From positions 1 to 11,305 of the forward strand of contig DAISJD010000098.1 in assembly GCA_036821645.1 (NCBI GenBank): a stretch of 11,305 nt of DNA, written 5' to 3'. The position numbers and the translations under genes were made by a program. The notes beneath the pieces were generated by a model. It ran no database searches and was not told the origin of the DNA. It worked only from the letters and a program-made list of their open reading frames with translations. Positions 1 through 7,910 of the stretch are shown in pieces; positions within the stretch are counted from its first letter, which is position 1; each line of letters opens with the position of its first letter. The stretch comes from DAISJD01 sp036821645 (GTDB lineage Bacteria; Pseudomonadota; Alphaproteobacteria; ATCC43930; CGMCC-115725).

Positions 1-29
1 CCCCAGCCCCTACTGCCCCACAGGATCCA

Positions 30-1889
30 TCACGATGGTTTCTTTTCTCCGCCCGGCACGTCCAAGACGGCATCCGAATGACGCCGATATTCGCTGTCAC
101 GATAGAGATTGACGAGGCGGGCATTGCCCGACACGTCGTCCTTGACAAAATGGGCAACCGCCGCCTCTCGTTCCTCTGTCGCGACCGTCGTCTCCCGCCA
201 GAAGGCCAGGGCCTGACGCCAACCGGCCATGACCATCTCGGGATCGGCCAATTCCGCAAAACCCGCATGGAGCATGACCTGCGCCCCCATCAGATCGGTC
301 AACTCCGTTTCAAAACCCCGATCAATCAAACGCCGACGCAGCGCGCCGCTCTCAAGATCCGGCTCGCTCGTGTGAATGTCTAAGAGTTCGCGACATAATT
401 TGTCAAGGTCCGGTGCCGTAAATTCCAACATGGCGAGGTCTTCCATCATAGCACCCAACAAATCGGGTCGCAAGAGGGGGACCGCAAGCAAGACTTGTTG
501 ACGGCGGCGATCGAGTGTACCGGGATCCGCCGGGGGGGGCCATTCGAGCGGTGCCTGAAAGCGATTCTTGTCGCCGAAACCGGTTTTTTGCCGATAGGCC
601 GTCCCCCGTTGCGAGCGGGCGGGCCGCAAGCGTTCGAAGAGACAGGTGCGAAAAAATCCGTGATAGGCCCGACGCAGCCCCTCATCGGCGACCAAGGCGA
701 TTCGCTCTTTCAGGCGCGCTTCGAGGGCCGCCTTGCGTTCGGGCGTGTCGACCGGGGCCGCCGCCAATTCATGGCGCCATAAGGTTTCGCCCAGAGGCTG
801 GGCCTGATCCAAAACCATTTGCATGCGCGCCGGGCCGTAGCGTGCGATCAGACTGTCGGGATCTTCTCCATCGGGCAGGGTCGCAAAGCGCAACGATCGA
901 CCCGCCTTCAATAACGGCAAGGCCCGGTCGAGGGCACGGGCGGCCGCCCGTTGGCCCGCCGCATCGCCGTCGAAACACAGGATCGGTTCCGCCGACAGTC
1001 GCCAGATTTCTTCCAACTGTCCCTCGGTGAGCGCCGTGCCAAGCGGCGCCACCGCCCCCTCAAACCCCGCCCGATTGAGGGCAATCACATCCATATACCC
1101 TTCGGTCACGATGAGATCGGCCTTCTTCGTCATGGCGGCGCGCGCCCAGGACAGACCATAGAGCACCCGTCCCTTATGAAAGATCGGCGTGTCGGGGGAA
1201 TTTAAATATTTCGGTTTCGCATCGCCCAGCACGCGTCCGCCGAAGGCGATGACCCGCCCCGTGCGGTCCAAGATCGGAAACATGATCCGGTCGCGAAAAT
1301 AATCGAAACTCGGTCGATCCGGCTCTTTGCGGGTGACGAGGCCCAACTCGATCAACATCGTTTCGGGAAAATCGGCGCTGAGGGCTTGTTTCAAGAGTCC
1401 CTGCCCCGCACTCGGCGGGGCATAGCCAAGACCAAAACGCGCGATCGCCTCCCGGTCGAGGCCGCGCCGCGCCAAATAGGCCCGCGCCCCTGCGGCGGCA
1501 GCCGTCTGCAATTGACCGGCAAAAAACGCCGCCGCCGCCGTCATCGCGTCTTGCTGGGTTTTGAGGTGCGCCGTGCGGACCTGTTCTTCCGGTCCGGTGC
1601 GCGGGACCTCGAGTCCGGCTTCTTCTGCAAGCCCCTTCACCGCCTCTAGGAAATCGAGATTGAGCGCGCGCATGGTGAACGTGATCACATCGCCATGGGC
1701 ACCGCAGCCGAAACAATGAAAGAACCCCTTATCGTCATTCACCGTAAAGGAAGGGGATTTTTCGGCATGAAACGGGCACAGACCCGACCATTCCCGGCCC
1801 TTCTTGACGAGCCGGGTTCGACGCTGGATCACGGCGGATAGGGGAAGCCGCGCCCTTATTTCATCGAGAAATTGCGGCGGAAAGGCCAC
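30..1889 (-). CDS. dnaG: DNA primase DnaG
   Basis: DnaG synthesises the short RNA primers used by the replicative polymerase at the fork, where it works with the DnaB helicase. The 619-residue product has the full bacterial layout. An N-terminal CHC2 zinc-binding domain has ligands Cys38, His41, Cys59 and Cys62. A catalytic core follows, with a TOPRIM domain containing the acidic residue Glu263 in TEGYMD and Asp307/Asp309 in FDGD. A less conserved C-terminal part is the expected helicase-interaction region. The length is normal for alphaproteobacteria. I chose the GTG at 1887-1889 because the protein then opens MAFPPQFLDEIRARLP, the usual family start; the only Shine-Dalgarno-like match (AAAGG, 1902-1906) is about 12 nt away, so initiation may be weak. 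It lies 159 bp downstream of the yqeY-like gene on the same strand. In this group the sigma factor gene rpoD often follows, which would be beyond the left edge. A run of eight G (532-539 on the plus strand) lies in the linker before the C-terminal domain, but the frame is intact. Confidence 0.97.
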   Translation of the reverse strand: MAFPPQFLDEIRARLPLSAVIQRRTRLVKKGREWSGLCPFHAEKSPSFTVNDDKGFFHCFGCGAHGDVITFTMRALNLDFLEAVKGLAEEAGLEVPRTGPEEQVRTAHLKTQQDAMTAAAAFFAGQLQTAAAAGARAYLARRGLDREAIARFGLGYAPPSAGQGLLKQALSADFPETMLIELGLVTRKEPDRPSFDYFRDRIMFPILDRTGRVIAFGGRVLGDAKPKYLNSPDTPIFHKGRVLYGLSWARAAMTKKADLIVTEGYMDVIALNRAGFEGAVAPLGTALTEGQLEEIWRLSAEPILCFDGDAAGQRAAARALDRALPLLKAGRSLRFATLPDGEDPDSLIARYGPARMQMVLDQAQPLGETLWRHELAAAPVDTPERKAALEARLKERIALVADEGLRRAYHGFFRTCLFERLRPARSQRGTAYRQKTGFGDKNRFQAPLEWPPPADPGTLDRRRQQVLLAVPLLRPDLLGAMMEDLAMLEFTAPDLDKLCRELLDIHTSEPDLESGALRRRLIDRGFETELTDLMGAQVMLHAGFAELADPEMVMAGWRQALAFWRETTVATEEREAAVAHFVKDDVSGNARLVNLYRDSEYRRHSDAVLDVPGGEKKPS

Positions 1890-1920
1890 AGCCGGTGAAT
1901 GCCTTTCGGGTAAGCGGATC

Positions 1921-1955
1921 GCCGTCGCGGGCTAAGAGAACGACCCGCCGACGGC
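1921..1955 (-). promoter_or_regulatory. Hairpin in dnaG leader
   Basis: The arms at 1921-1931 and 1944-1955 (CCCGCCGACGGC on the plus strand) form an 11-bp GC-rich stem with one bulged base and a 12-nt loop. The structure begins about 32 nt upstream of the dnaG GTG in the yqeY-dnaG spacer. No U-run follows on either strand, so it is not a canonical intrinsic terminator. It could be an mRNA processing or stability element, a weak attenuator, or chance pairing. Two smaller inverted repeats lie in the same spacer: GGTGCC/GGCACC (1973-1978 and 1992-1997) and TGGATG/CATCCA (2012-2017 and 2022-2027). The pairing is seen directly; the function is inference. Confidence 0.4.
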
Positions 1956-2048
1956 AAACGCAGGATTTTCACGGTGCCATCATGGCGATCGGGCACCATG
2001 GTCGCACAGGATGGATGGGGTCATCCACCGCGAAAATGCCGAAGCCCC

Positions 2049-2510
2049 TCAGACCCCCGTCAGCAATGCCTTCACCCGCCCGCTCGCCTTGGTGAAATCC
2101 ATTTGCCCGGCAAACTTCTCTTTGAGGGCCGTCATCGTGCGCCCCATATCCTTGATACCCGCAGCCCCGATCTCGGCGATCACGGTGCGAATCGCAGCAT
2201 CGATCCCGGCATCGTCCATCTGGGCCGGCAGAAACCGTTCGATCACGGCGATCTCGGCCAATTCCTGATCGACGAGATCCTGGCGATTGCCTTGCTGGTA
2301 GAGGGCGATACTTTCCCGGCGCTGCTTGACCATGCCCTGCAACACGCCAAGGGCGGCCGCGTCGTCGATCCCTTCGCGGCTTTCGGCAGTGCGGGCCTCG
2401 ATATCCTTATCCTTGAGCTTGGCCAGCACCATCCGCAAGGTCGCCGTCGCCCGCTGATCGCGCGCGCGCATCGCTTCTTTCAGGGCGTCGCTCAAGCTTT
2501 GCCGCAACAT
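2049..2510 (-). CDS. GatB/YqeY domain-containing protein
   Basis: This 153-residue soluble protein has the length and pattern of the YqeY family, which is the stand-alone form of the C-terminal tRNA-binding domain of the amidotransferase subunit GatB. Family hallmarks include the N-terminal helix with LRMVLAKLKDKDIEAR, the central KQRRESIALYQQGNRQDLVDQE segment with AEIAVIERFLPAQM, and the C-terminal KDMGRTMTALKEKFAGQMDF block. The molecular role is not firmly established; a link to tRNA or tRNA-dependent amidation is inferred from homology. The ATG at 2508-2510 is well supported by a GGAGG Shine-Dalgarno (2520-2524 region, minus strand) about 9 nt upstream. It precedes dnaG on the same strand, an arrangement I recall from other alphaproteobacteria, and diverges from carA. 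I saw no frameshift or truncation. Confidence 0.93.
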   Translation of the reverse strand: MLRQSLSDALKEAMRARDQRATATLRMVLAKLKDKDIEARTAESREGIDDAAALGVLQGMVKQRRESIALYQQGNRQDLVDQELAEIAVIERFLPAQMDDAGIDAAIRTVIAEIGAAGIKDMGRTMTALKEKFAGQMDFTKASGRVKALLTGV

Positions 2511-2856
2511 GACACAGAACCTCCATTTTTTTAGGAAGGAACCACATTACCCCCCAATGCGCCCGACGCAAAGCAAGACCAACCGTGCCGCAGCACAGAC
2601 CAGACAAGACATGGCGACAGTGAGGTGCGGCTTGACGGGAAGGGTGCAGGCGCGTTACTCGACGGCTTCACCGGGCGAGAGACGATCCGGTGACCCCTGA
2701 GAAAAGAGGTCGAAGACCGCATGTGCGGCCCGATCCCGTTCCGCCCCTTGGCGAAATGGGTGCCGGGTGCCCGTGCCGGTCGTCTCGTCATGTCTGAAGA
2801 AAGCGTGCTTTTTGAAGACAAGACTGCCGCTACGACCTTGAGAAGGAACCCGCCAG
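2511..2856. other. Divergent upstream region between yqeY and carA
   Basis: These 346 bp hold no convincing gene. They must carry the 5' signals of both the yqeY-like gene and carAB. Visible elements are the yqeY Shine-Dalgarno at the left end, a run of seven T (2526-2532), a TTGACG hexamer (2632-2637, a possible carA -35 but without a good -10 at the right distance), a 7-bp inverted repeat TCACCGG/CCGGTGA (2668-2674 and 2687-2693) with a 12-nt loop, and a triplet of short direct repeats GGGTGCC, GGGTGCC, CGTGCC (2758-2777). Short reading frames cross the region (for example 2611-2700, 29 codons) but have no clear Shine-Dalgarno or recognisable product. I recognise no known pyrimidine-responsive leader. 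Confidence 0.5.
2843..2847 (+). promoter_or_regulatory. carA ribosome binding site
   Basis: AAGGA sits 9 nt upstream of the ATG at 2857. It fixes the carA start, because the reading frame opens with a product of normal family length from this codon. Confidence 0.75.
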
Positions 2857-4068
2857 ATGCCCCACGATCCCGTGACGACCCTGCCGCATCGCAAGCCCGC
2901 CGGGGCGACCGCCGCCTTGGTTCTGGATGATGGGCGCGTGTTTTGGGGGCAGGGGATCGGAGCCGCAGGGACCACCATAGGCGAAGTTTGTTTCAATACG
3001 TCGATCACCGGCTATCAGGAAATCCTGACCGATCCCTCCTATGCCGGTCAGATCATTACCTTTACCTTCCCTCATATCGGCAATGTCGGCACCAACCTCG
3101 ATGATATCGAAACGCGCGGTGCGGCAGCCCAAGGGCTCGTGATCCGCAATGCGATCACCGACCCCGCCAACTGGCGGGCCGCAGCCCCGCTCGACGCTTG
3201 GTTGAAAGCCCGATCCCTGCCCGGCATCGCCGGGGTCGATACCCGCGCCCTCACAAGGCGGGTTCGCGACGGCGGTGCGCCGAACGGCGTCCTCAGCCAC
3301 GCCCCGGACGGCGGGTTCGACATCGACGCCTTGCATAAAATGGCAAGAGAATGGCCGGGGCTCGTCGGTATGGATCTCGCCCGCACAGTGACGACGGCAG
3401 CCCCTTATGCCTGGGATGAAGCGCGCTGGGCCCTTGGCAGCGGCTACGGCCGTCAGACGGCCCCGACGCGCCATGTGGTCGCGGTCGATTTCGGGGCGAA
3501 ATACAATATCTTGCGCCTGCTGGCCGCCGCCGGGTGCCGGGTGACGGTGGTGCCCGCCACCACCAGTGCCGAGGCCATCCTGGCCCTCAAGCCCGACGGG
3601 GTCTTTCTGTCGAACGGTCCGGGCGATCCTGCGGCGACCGGCCTCTATGCGGTGCCGATGGTGCAAGCCCTGATTGCGCGCGCCGTACCGATCTTCGGCA
3701 TCTGCCTCGGCCACCAAATCATCGCCCTTGCGATCGGCGGCAAGACCGTCAAGATGACCAACGGCCATCGCGGGGCCAATCACCCGGTCAAGGATCTTGA
3801 GACCGGCAAGGTCGAAATCACCAGCCAGAATCACGGCTTCATGGTCGATCCGACCAGCCTGCCGCCCGAAGCCGTCGTCACCCATGTCTCGCTGTTCGAC
3901 GGCACGAACGAAGGGTTGCGCCTCACCGACCGCCCCGTCTTCTCAGTGCAATACCACCCGGAAGCCTCGCCCGGCCCCGAGGACAGCGCCTATCTTTTTA
4001 CCCGGTTCATGCGGCTCATCGACGGGCGAGCCGTCACGACCAGTGCCGCCGGAGGACAGCATGCCTAG
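2857..4068 (+). CDS. carA: Carbamoyl-phosphate synthase, small (glutaminase) subunit
   Basis: CarA hydrolyses glutamine and channels the ammonia to CarB for carbamoyl phosphate synthesis, the shared precursor of pyrimidines and arginine. The 403-residue cytoplasmic protein begins with the CPSase small-subunit domain, recognisable by ALVLDDGRVFWGQGIG, GEVCFNTSITGYQEILTDPS and the GIAGVDTRALTRRVRDGG block. The class I glutamine amidotransferase domain follows from about residue 205. Its catalytic triad is Cys283 (in GICLGHQ), His367 and Glu369 (in QYHPEASPGP). The oxyanion-strand motif SNGPGDP is also present. All expected catalytic residues are there. The ATG is preceded by AAGGA at 2843-2847. 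The stop codon overlaps the carB start by 8 bp, which strongly suggests one transcript and coupled translation. The start region has a 20-residue extension before the conserved core, as is common in alphaproteobacteria. Confidence 0.97.
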   Translation: MPHDPVTTLPHRKPAGATAALVLDDGRVFWGQGIGAAGTTIGEVCFNTSITGYQEILTDPSYAGQIITFTFPHIGNVGTNLDDIETRGAAAQGLVIRNAITDPANWRAAAPLDAWLKARSLPGIAGVDTRALTRRVRDGGAPNGVLSHAPDGGFDIDALHKMAREWPGLVGMDLARTVTTAAPYAWDEARWALGSGYGRQTAPTRHVVAVDFGAKYNILRLLAAAGCRVTVVPATTSAEAILALKPDGVFLSNGPGDPAATGLYAVPMVQALIARAVPIFGICLGHQIIALAIGGKTVKMTNGHRGANHPVKDLETGKVEITSQNHGFMVDPTSLPPEAVVTHVSLFDGTNEGLRLTDRPVFSVQYHPEASPGPEDSAYLFTRFMRLIDGRAVTTSAAGGQHA

Positions 4069-7000
4069 ACGTACCGATCTCGAATCCATCCTGATCATCG
4101 GTGCCGGACCGATCGTGATCGGCCAGGCCTGCGAGTTCGACTATTCCGGCGCCCAGGCCTGCAAGGCCCTGCGCCAGGAAGGCTATCGGGTCATTCTGGT
4201 CAATTCCAACCCGGCCACGATCATGACCGATCCGGGCCTCGCCGACGCCACCTATATCGAGCCCATCACACCGGAAATGGTGGCGAAGGTGATCGCCGCC
4301 GAACGGCCCTGCGCGCTATTGCCGACGATGGGCGGCCAGACGGCGCTCAACACCGCCCTTGCCCTTGCCAAGGACGGCACGCTCGCCAAATACGGTGTCG
4401 AACTGATCGGGGCCAAGGAAGAGGCGATCGCCAAGGCGGAAGACCGCCAATTGTTCCGCAACGCCATGGATCGGATCGGCCTTGCCTCCCCGCGCAGCAA
4501 GACCGCCCATTCCTTGGATGAAGCCCGCGAGGCCCTCGACTTCGTCGGCCTGCCCGCAATCATCCGCCCCTCCTTCACCCTGGGCGGCAGCGGCGGCGGC
4601 ATTGCGTATAATCTTGAAGAATTCAAGGAAATCGTCTCGGGCGGTTTGCGCGCCTCGCCGACCACCGAAGTCTTGATCGAAGAATCGGTGCTGGGCTGGA
4701 AAGAATTCGAGATGGAGGTGGTCCGCGACCGCGCGGATAATTGCATCATCATCTGTTCGATCGAAAATATCGATCCGATGGGCGTCCATACCGGCGACAG
4801 TATCACGGTTGCCCCCGCCCTGACGCTCACCGACAAAGAATATCAGATCATGCGCAACGCCTCGATTGCGGTCTTGCGCGAGATCGGGGTGGATACGGGC
4901 GGCTCCAACGTCCAGTTCGCCGTCAATCCCGCCGATGGGCGGCTCGTGGTCATCGAAATGAACCCACGGGTCAGCCGATCCTCGGCCTTGGCCTCGAAGG
5001 CGACGGGGTTTCCCATTGCCAAGATCGCAGCCTTGCTGGCCGTCGGCTATACGCTCGACGAATTGAAGAACGAGATCACCCGCACGACCCCGGCCGCGTT
5101 CGAGCCCACGATCGACTATGTCGTCACCAAGATCCCCCGTTTTGCTTTTGAGAAATTCCCCGGCGCCCAGGCTTTGCTCTCAACCTCGATGAAATCGGTC
5201 GGCGAATGCATGGCGATCGGGCGCAATTTTGCCGAAAGTCTGCAAAAGGCCCTGCGCTCGCTCGAAACGGGGCTGACCGGCCTCGACGAGGTTGCGATCG
5301 TCGGTACCCATGACGCCGGTGCCCATGATGCCGGTACCTATGACACGAGCCCGGCCAGTCAGGATGCCGTGCGGGCGGCCCTCACCCAGCCGACACCCGA
5401 TCGGCTTCTGGTCGCAGCCCAGGCGTTTCGCCATGGGCTTTCGGTTGAAGAAATCCACGCCGCCTGCAAAATCGACCCGTGGTTCCTGCGCCAACTGGCC
5501 GATCTCGTGGCGCTCGAAACCCGGATCAAGACCGACGGCCTGCCGACCGACCGGGCCGGTCTCCACCATCTGAAGCAGCAGGGTTTTTCCGATGCGCGCC
5601 TCGCCAAGCTGTCGGGACAATCGGAAGCCGACATCGCGGCCCTGCGCAACGATCTCGAGATCCGACCCGTCTTCAAACGGATCGACACATGCGCCGCAGA
5701 ATTCCCGTCCGGCACCCCCTATCTTTACTCCACCTACGAGGGCGACGGGCTGAACCCGGCGGAGGATGAAGCCGACCCGACCGATCGGCGCAAAGTGATC
5801 ATCCTGGGCGGCGGCCCGAACCGGATCGGCCAAGGGATCGAATTCGACTATTGCTGCGTCCATGCCGCTTATAGCCTGCGCGAGGCCGGGATCGAGACGA
5901 TCATGGTCAATTGCAACCCGGAAACCGTCTCGACCGATTACGACACGTCCGATCGCCTCTATTTCGAACCGCTAACCGCCGAGGACGTGATCGCCCTGGT
6001 GCGGTTGGAGCAAAGCCGGGGCACGGTGCTGGGCGTCATCGTTCAATTGGGCGGACAGACACCGCTGAAACTTGCCGAGTCGCTGGAGGCGGCGCAGATT
6101 CCAATCCTCGGAACCTCGCCCGATGCGATCGATCTCGCCGAAGATCGCCGCCGGTTCCAACATTTTTTACGCGATCTTGGTCTGCGCCAACCGGAAAACG
6201 GCACCGCCCATTCCTTGGAAGAGGCGGAAGCGGTTGCGGCCACCTTGGGCTATCCCCTCGTCATCCGACCGTCCTATGTCCTGGGCGGACGGGCGATGGA
6301 AATTGTCCATACCGTCACGTCCTTGCGGCGCTATATGACCCAAGCGGTCAAAGCATCGGGCAAAAACCCGATTCTTCTCGACCGCTATCTGTCCGACGCG
6401 ATCGAGGTCGATGTCGATGCCCTGGCCGATGGAACCGACGTCTATATCGCCGGGATCATGGAACATATCGAAGAAGCAGGCATTCATTCCGGCGACAGCG
6501 CCTGTTCCTTGCCGCCCTATTCGCTTTCCCAGGCGATCTTGACCGAGATCGAAAATCAGACCCGGGCCATGGCCCTGAAACTGGGCGTGGTCGGCCTCAT
6601 GAACGTGCAATTCGCGGTCAAGGCCGACCAGATCTATGTTCTCGAAGTCAACCCGCGCGGCAGCCGAACCGTGCCTTTCGTCGCCAAGGCGACCGGCGTG
6701 CCCATCGCCAAGATTGCAGCCAGGGTCATGGCTGGCGAAAAACTGATCGATTTCAATCTGAAACCGATCAAACTGGATCATGTCGCCGTCAAAGAAGCGG
6801 TCTTCCCCTTCAATCGCTTTCCGGGTGTCGACCTCCTGCTCGGGCCGGAAATGCGCTCGACCGGGGAAGTCATGGGGTTGGACCGGGATTTCGGTCGGGC
6901 CTTTGCCAAATCCCAATTGGCCGCCAGTTCCCGCCTGCCGCAATGCGGAACCGTTTTCGTTTCCGTCCGCGAAGCCGATAAGCCCGCCATGCCCGATATT

Positions 7001-7339
7001 TGTCGGACCTTGATCGCCCTGGGCTTCACCCTCGTCGCCACGGCCGGCACGGCGGCCTATCTGAAACAAGCGGGACTGCCGGTCGAAACCGTCAACAAGG
7101 TTCAGGAAGGGCGGCCCCATATCGTGGACCGGATGACCGACGGCAGCGTGCATCTCGTCTTCAATACGACCGAGGGTGCCCAGGCCATTGCCGATAGTTT
7201 TTCCATTCGGCGCACGGCCCTGACATACGGCATTGCCCATTACACGACGGTGGCCGGTGCGCGGGCTTGCGTCGCCGCCATCGAAGCTGTGAAAAACGGC
7301 AGCCTTGAAGTTGCCTCGTTACAATCCTATTTTATTTGA
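4061..7339 (+). CDS. carB: Carbamoyl-phosphate synthase, large subunit
   Basis: CarB uses two ATP, bicarbonate and the ammonia delivered by CarA to make carbamoyl phosphate. The open frame extends upstream to 3797, but the true start is the ATG at 4061: it follows GGAGGA (4051-4056), overlaps the carA stop by 8 bp and yields the canonical MPRRTDLESILIIGAGPIVI opening. The product has 1092 residues, slightly longer than the E. coli protein (1073, from memory). The first ATP-grasp half (carboxyphosphate) has its glycine-rich loop at about residues 175-180 (GGSGGG). An oligomerisation region follows, and the second ATP-grasp half starts near residue 581 (ILGGGPNRIGQGIEFDY). The MGS-like allosteric domain covers about 963-1092, with TAGTAAYL and NKVQEGRPHIVD. 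Residues 415-429 are an in-frame three-unit pentapeptide repeat in the linker before the oligomerisation domain. All core motifs look intact. Confidence 0.97.
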   Translation: MPRRTDLESILIIGAGPIVIGQACEFDYSGAQACKALRQEGYRVILVNSNPATIMTDPGLADATYIEPITPEMVAKVIAAERPCALLPTMGGQTALNTALALAKDGTLAKYGVELIGAKEEAIAKAEDRQLFRNAMDRIGLASPRSKTAHSLDEAREALDFVGLPAIIRPSFTLGGSGGGIAYNLEEFKEIVSGGLRASPTTEVLIEESVLGWKEFEMEVVRDRADNCIIICSIENIDPMGVHTGDSITVAPALTLTDKEYQIMRNASIAVLREIGVDTGGSNVQFAVNPADGRLVVIEMNPRVSRSSALASKATGFPIAKIAALLAVGYTLDELKNEITRTTPAAFEPTIDYVVTKIPRFAFEKFPGAQALLSTSMKSVGECMAIGRNFAESLQKALRSLETGLTGLDEVAIVGTHDAGAHDAGTYDTSPASQDAVRAALTQPTPDRLLVAAQAFRHGLSVEEIHAACKIDPWFLRQLADLVALETRIKTDGLPTDRAGLHHLKQQGFSDARLAKLSGQSEADIAALRNDLEIRPVFKRIDTCAAEFPSGTPYLYSTYEGDGLNPAEDEADPTDRRKVIILGGGPNRIGQGIEFDYCCVHAAYSLREAGIETIMVNCNPETVSTDYDTSDRLYFEPLTAEDVIALVRLEQSRGTVLGVIVQLGGQTPLKLAESLEAAQIPILGTSPDAIDLAEDRRRFQHFLRDLGLRQPENGTAHSLEEAEAVAATLGYPLVIRPSYVLGGRAMEIVHTVTSLRRYMTQAVKASGKNPILLDRYLSDAIEVDVDALADGTDVYIAGIMEHIEEAGIHSGDSACSLPPYSLSQAILTEIENQTRAMALKLGVVGLMNVQFAVKADQIYVLEVNPRGSRTVPFVAKATGVPIAKIAARVMAGEKLIDFNLKPIKLDHVAVKEAVFPFNRFPGVDLLLGPEMRSTGEVMGLDRDFGRAFAKSQLAASSRLPQCGTVFVSVREADKPAMPDICRTLIALGFTLVATAGTAAYLKQAGLPVETVNKVQEGRPHIVDRMTDGSVHLVFNTTEGAQAIADSFSIRRTALTYGIAHYTTVAGARACVAAIEAVKNGSLEVASLQSYFI
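5303..5347 (+). repeat. 3 x 15-bp in-frame tandem repeat in carB
   Basis: Three adjacent 15-bp units at 5303-5317, 5318-5332 and 5333-5347 encode GTHDA, GAHDA and GTYDT (CarB residues 415-429). Unit 2 differs from unit 1 at two positions and unit 3 from unit 1 at three, so the duplication is still easy to read. The repeat lies between the first ATP-grasp half and the oligomerisation domain, a surface linker that varies between species. By my recollection of the E. coli sequence, the linker here is about 14 residues longer, close to the repeat's own length. Confidence 0.85.
7305..7333 (+). promoter_or_regulatory. Possible greA promoter inside carB 3' end
   Basis: TTGAAG (7305-7310) and TATTTT (7328-7333) are separated by 17 bp, giving a reasonable sigma-70-type pair within the last carB codons and just before its stop. 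Transcription would start near 7340, ahead of the palindrome at 7350-7373. The assignment is from spacing and hexamer match only. Confidence 0.4.
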
Positions 7340-7349
7340 CTGTTCATGC

Positions 7350-7373
7350 GGACAGGGTGCATGCACCCTGTCC
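7350..7373. promoter_or_regulatory. 24-bp perfect palindrome in carB-greA spacer
   Basis: The half-site GGACAGGGTGCA is followed directly by its exact reverse complement, giving a 24-bp palindrome 10 bp after the carB stop and 56 bp before the greA start. In RNA it would form a 10-bp stem (GGACAGGGTG/CACCCTGTCC) with a CATG loop. No U-tract follows, so it is not a standard intrinsic terminator. It may be a protein-binding operator, a leader hairpin that modulates greA, or a processing site. The symmetry is certain; the function is inference. Confidence 0.6.
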
Positions 7374-7429
7374 CTAACCGGAATTTTGCGCTCCGCCGTG
7401 CCGCAACCCTGAACCAGGCCGCATCGCCT

Positions 7430-7903
7430 ATGATCAAAGTCCCCATGACTGAGGTAGGATTCACACGGATGCAAGATGAATTGCGCCGTCTGAAGAGTAT
7501 CGACCGCCCGGCCATCATCCGCGCCATCGCGGAAGCCCGTGAACATGGCGATCTTTCCGAGAATGCCGAGTACCATGCCGCCCGCGAACGTCAATCCTTC
7601 ATCGAAGGCCGCGTCCTCGAACTTGAAGATAAGATCGCCCGCGCCGAAGTGATCGACATCAAGAAATTGAGCGGCAAAAGCGTCAAATTCGGGGCCACCG
7701 TCGTCTTGGCCGATGAAGAAACCGATGAAGAAGCCCAATATCAGATCGTCGGCGAAGACGAGGCCGATATTAAGCTCGGCCTTTTGTCGGTGACATCCCC
7801 CTTGGGCCGAGCCCTCATTGGCAAGTCCGTCGGAGAAAGCGTCGAGGTCACAACCCCGCGCGGGTCAAAATCCTACGAGATCATCAAGGTGCTGTTTCAA
7901 TAA
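7430..7903 (+). CDS. greA: Transcription elongation factor GreA
   Basis: GreA enters the secondary channel of RNA polymerase and stimulates cleavage of backtracked RNA, restarting arrested complexes. The 157-residue product has the N-terminal coiled-coil hairpin (about residues 8-75) with the acidic tip Asp41 and Glu44 in GDLSENAEYHAARE, and a C-terminal FKBP-like domain with FGATVVLADEET and IVGEDEADIKLGLLSVTSPLGRALIGK. I chose the ATG at 7430 (MIKVPMTEVGF) because it puts the tip acids at exactly the E. coli numbering and gives the standard length. The open frame reaches back to 7346, but that part is unconserved and runs through the palindrome. ATG 7445 is a possible alternative. The Shine-Dalgarno is weak. 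It lies 90 bp after carB in the same direction, an order I recall from other alphaproteobacteria. Confidence 0.95.
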   Translation: MIKVPMTEVGFTRMQDELRRLKSIDRPAIIRAIAEAREHGDLSENAEYHAARERQSFIEGRVLELEDKIARAEVIDIKKLSGKSVKFGATVVLADEETDEEAQYQIVGEDEADIKLGLLSVTSPLGRALIGKSVGESVEVTTPRGSKSYEIIKVLFQ

Positions 7904-7910
7904 GCATCGC

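Noticed and set aside
1174..1716. 180-residue frame overlapping dnaG on the same strand in another frame
   Set aside because: DnaG reads continuously with all motifs; this is a frame shadow.
2611..2700. 29-codon frame upstream of carA as a possible leader peptide
   Set aside because: It has no clear Shine-Dalgarno, no runs of regulatory codons such as Arg repeats at an attenuator, and no terminator hairpin with U-run after it.
2830..3885. 351-residue open frame antisense to carA
   Set aside because: It mirrors carA, whose catalytic motifs are complete. The composition (rich in G, D, R, H) is typical of antisense frames in GC-rich genes.
3797..4060. N-terminal extension of the carB frame
   Set aside because: It lies within carA in another frame, is unconserved, and ATG 4061 has a strong Shine-Dalgarno and the canonical CarB start.
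6167..7240. 357-residue open frame antisense to carB
   Set aside because: It is opposite the intact second ATP-grasp half and MGS domain of CarB. It has no recognisable domain.
7346..7429. N-terminal extension of the greA frame
   Set aside because: It encodes the palindrome region and no conserved residues. GreA tip acids fall at the expected numbers only from ATG 7430.
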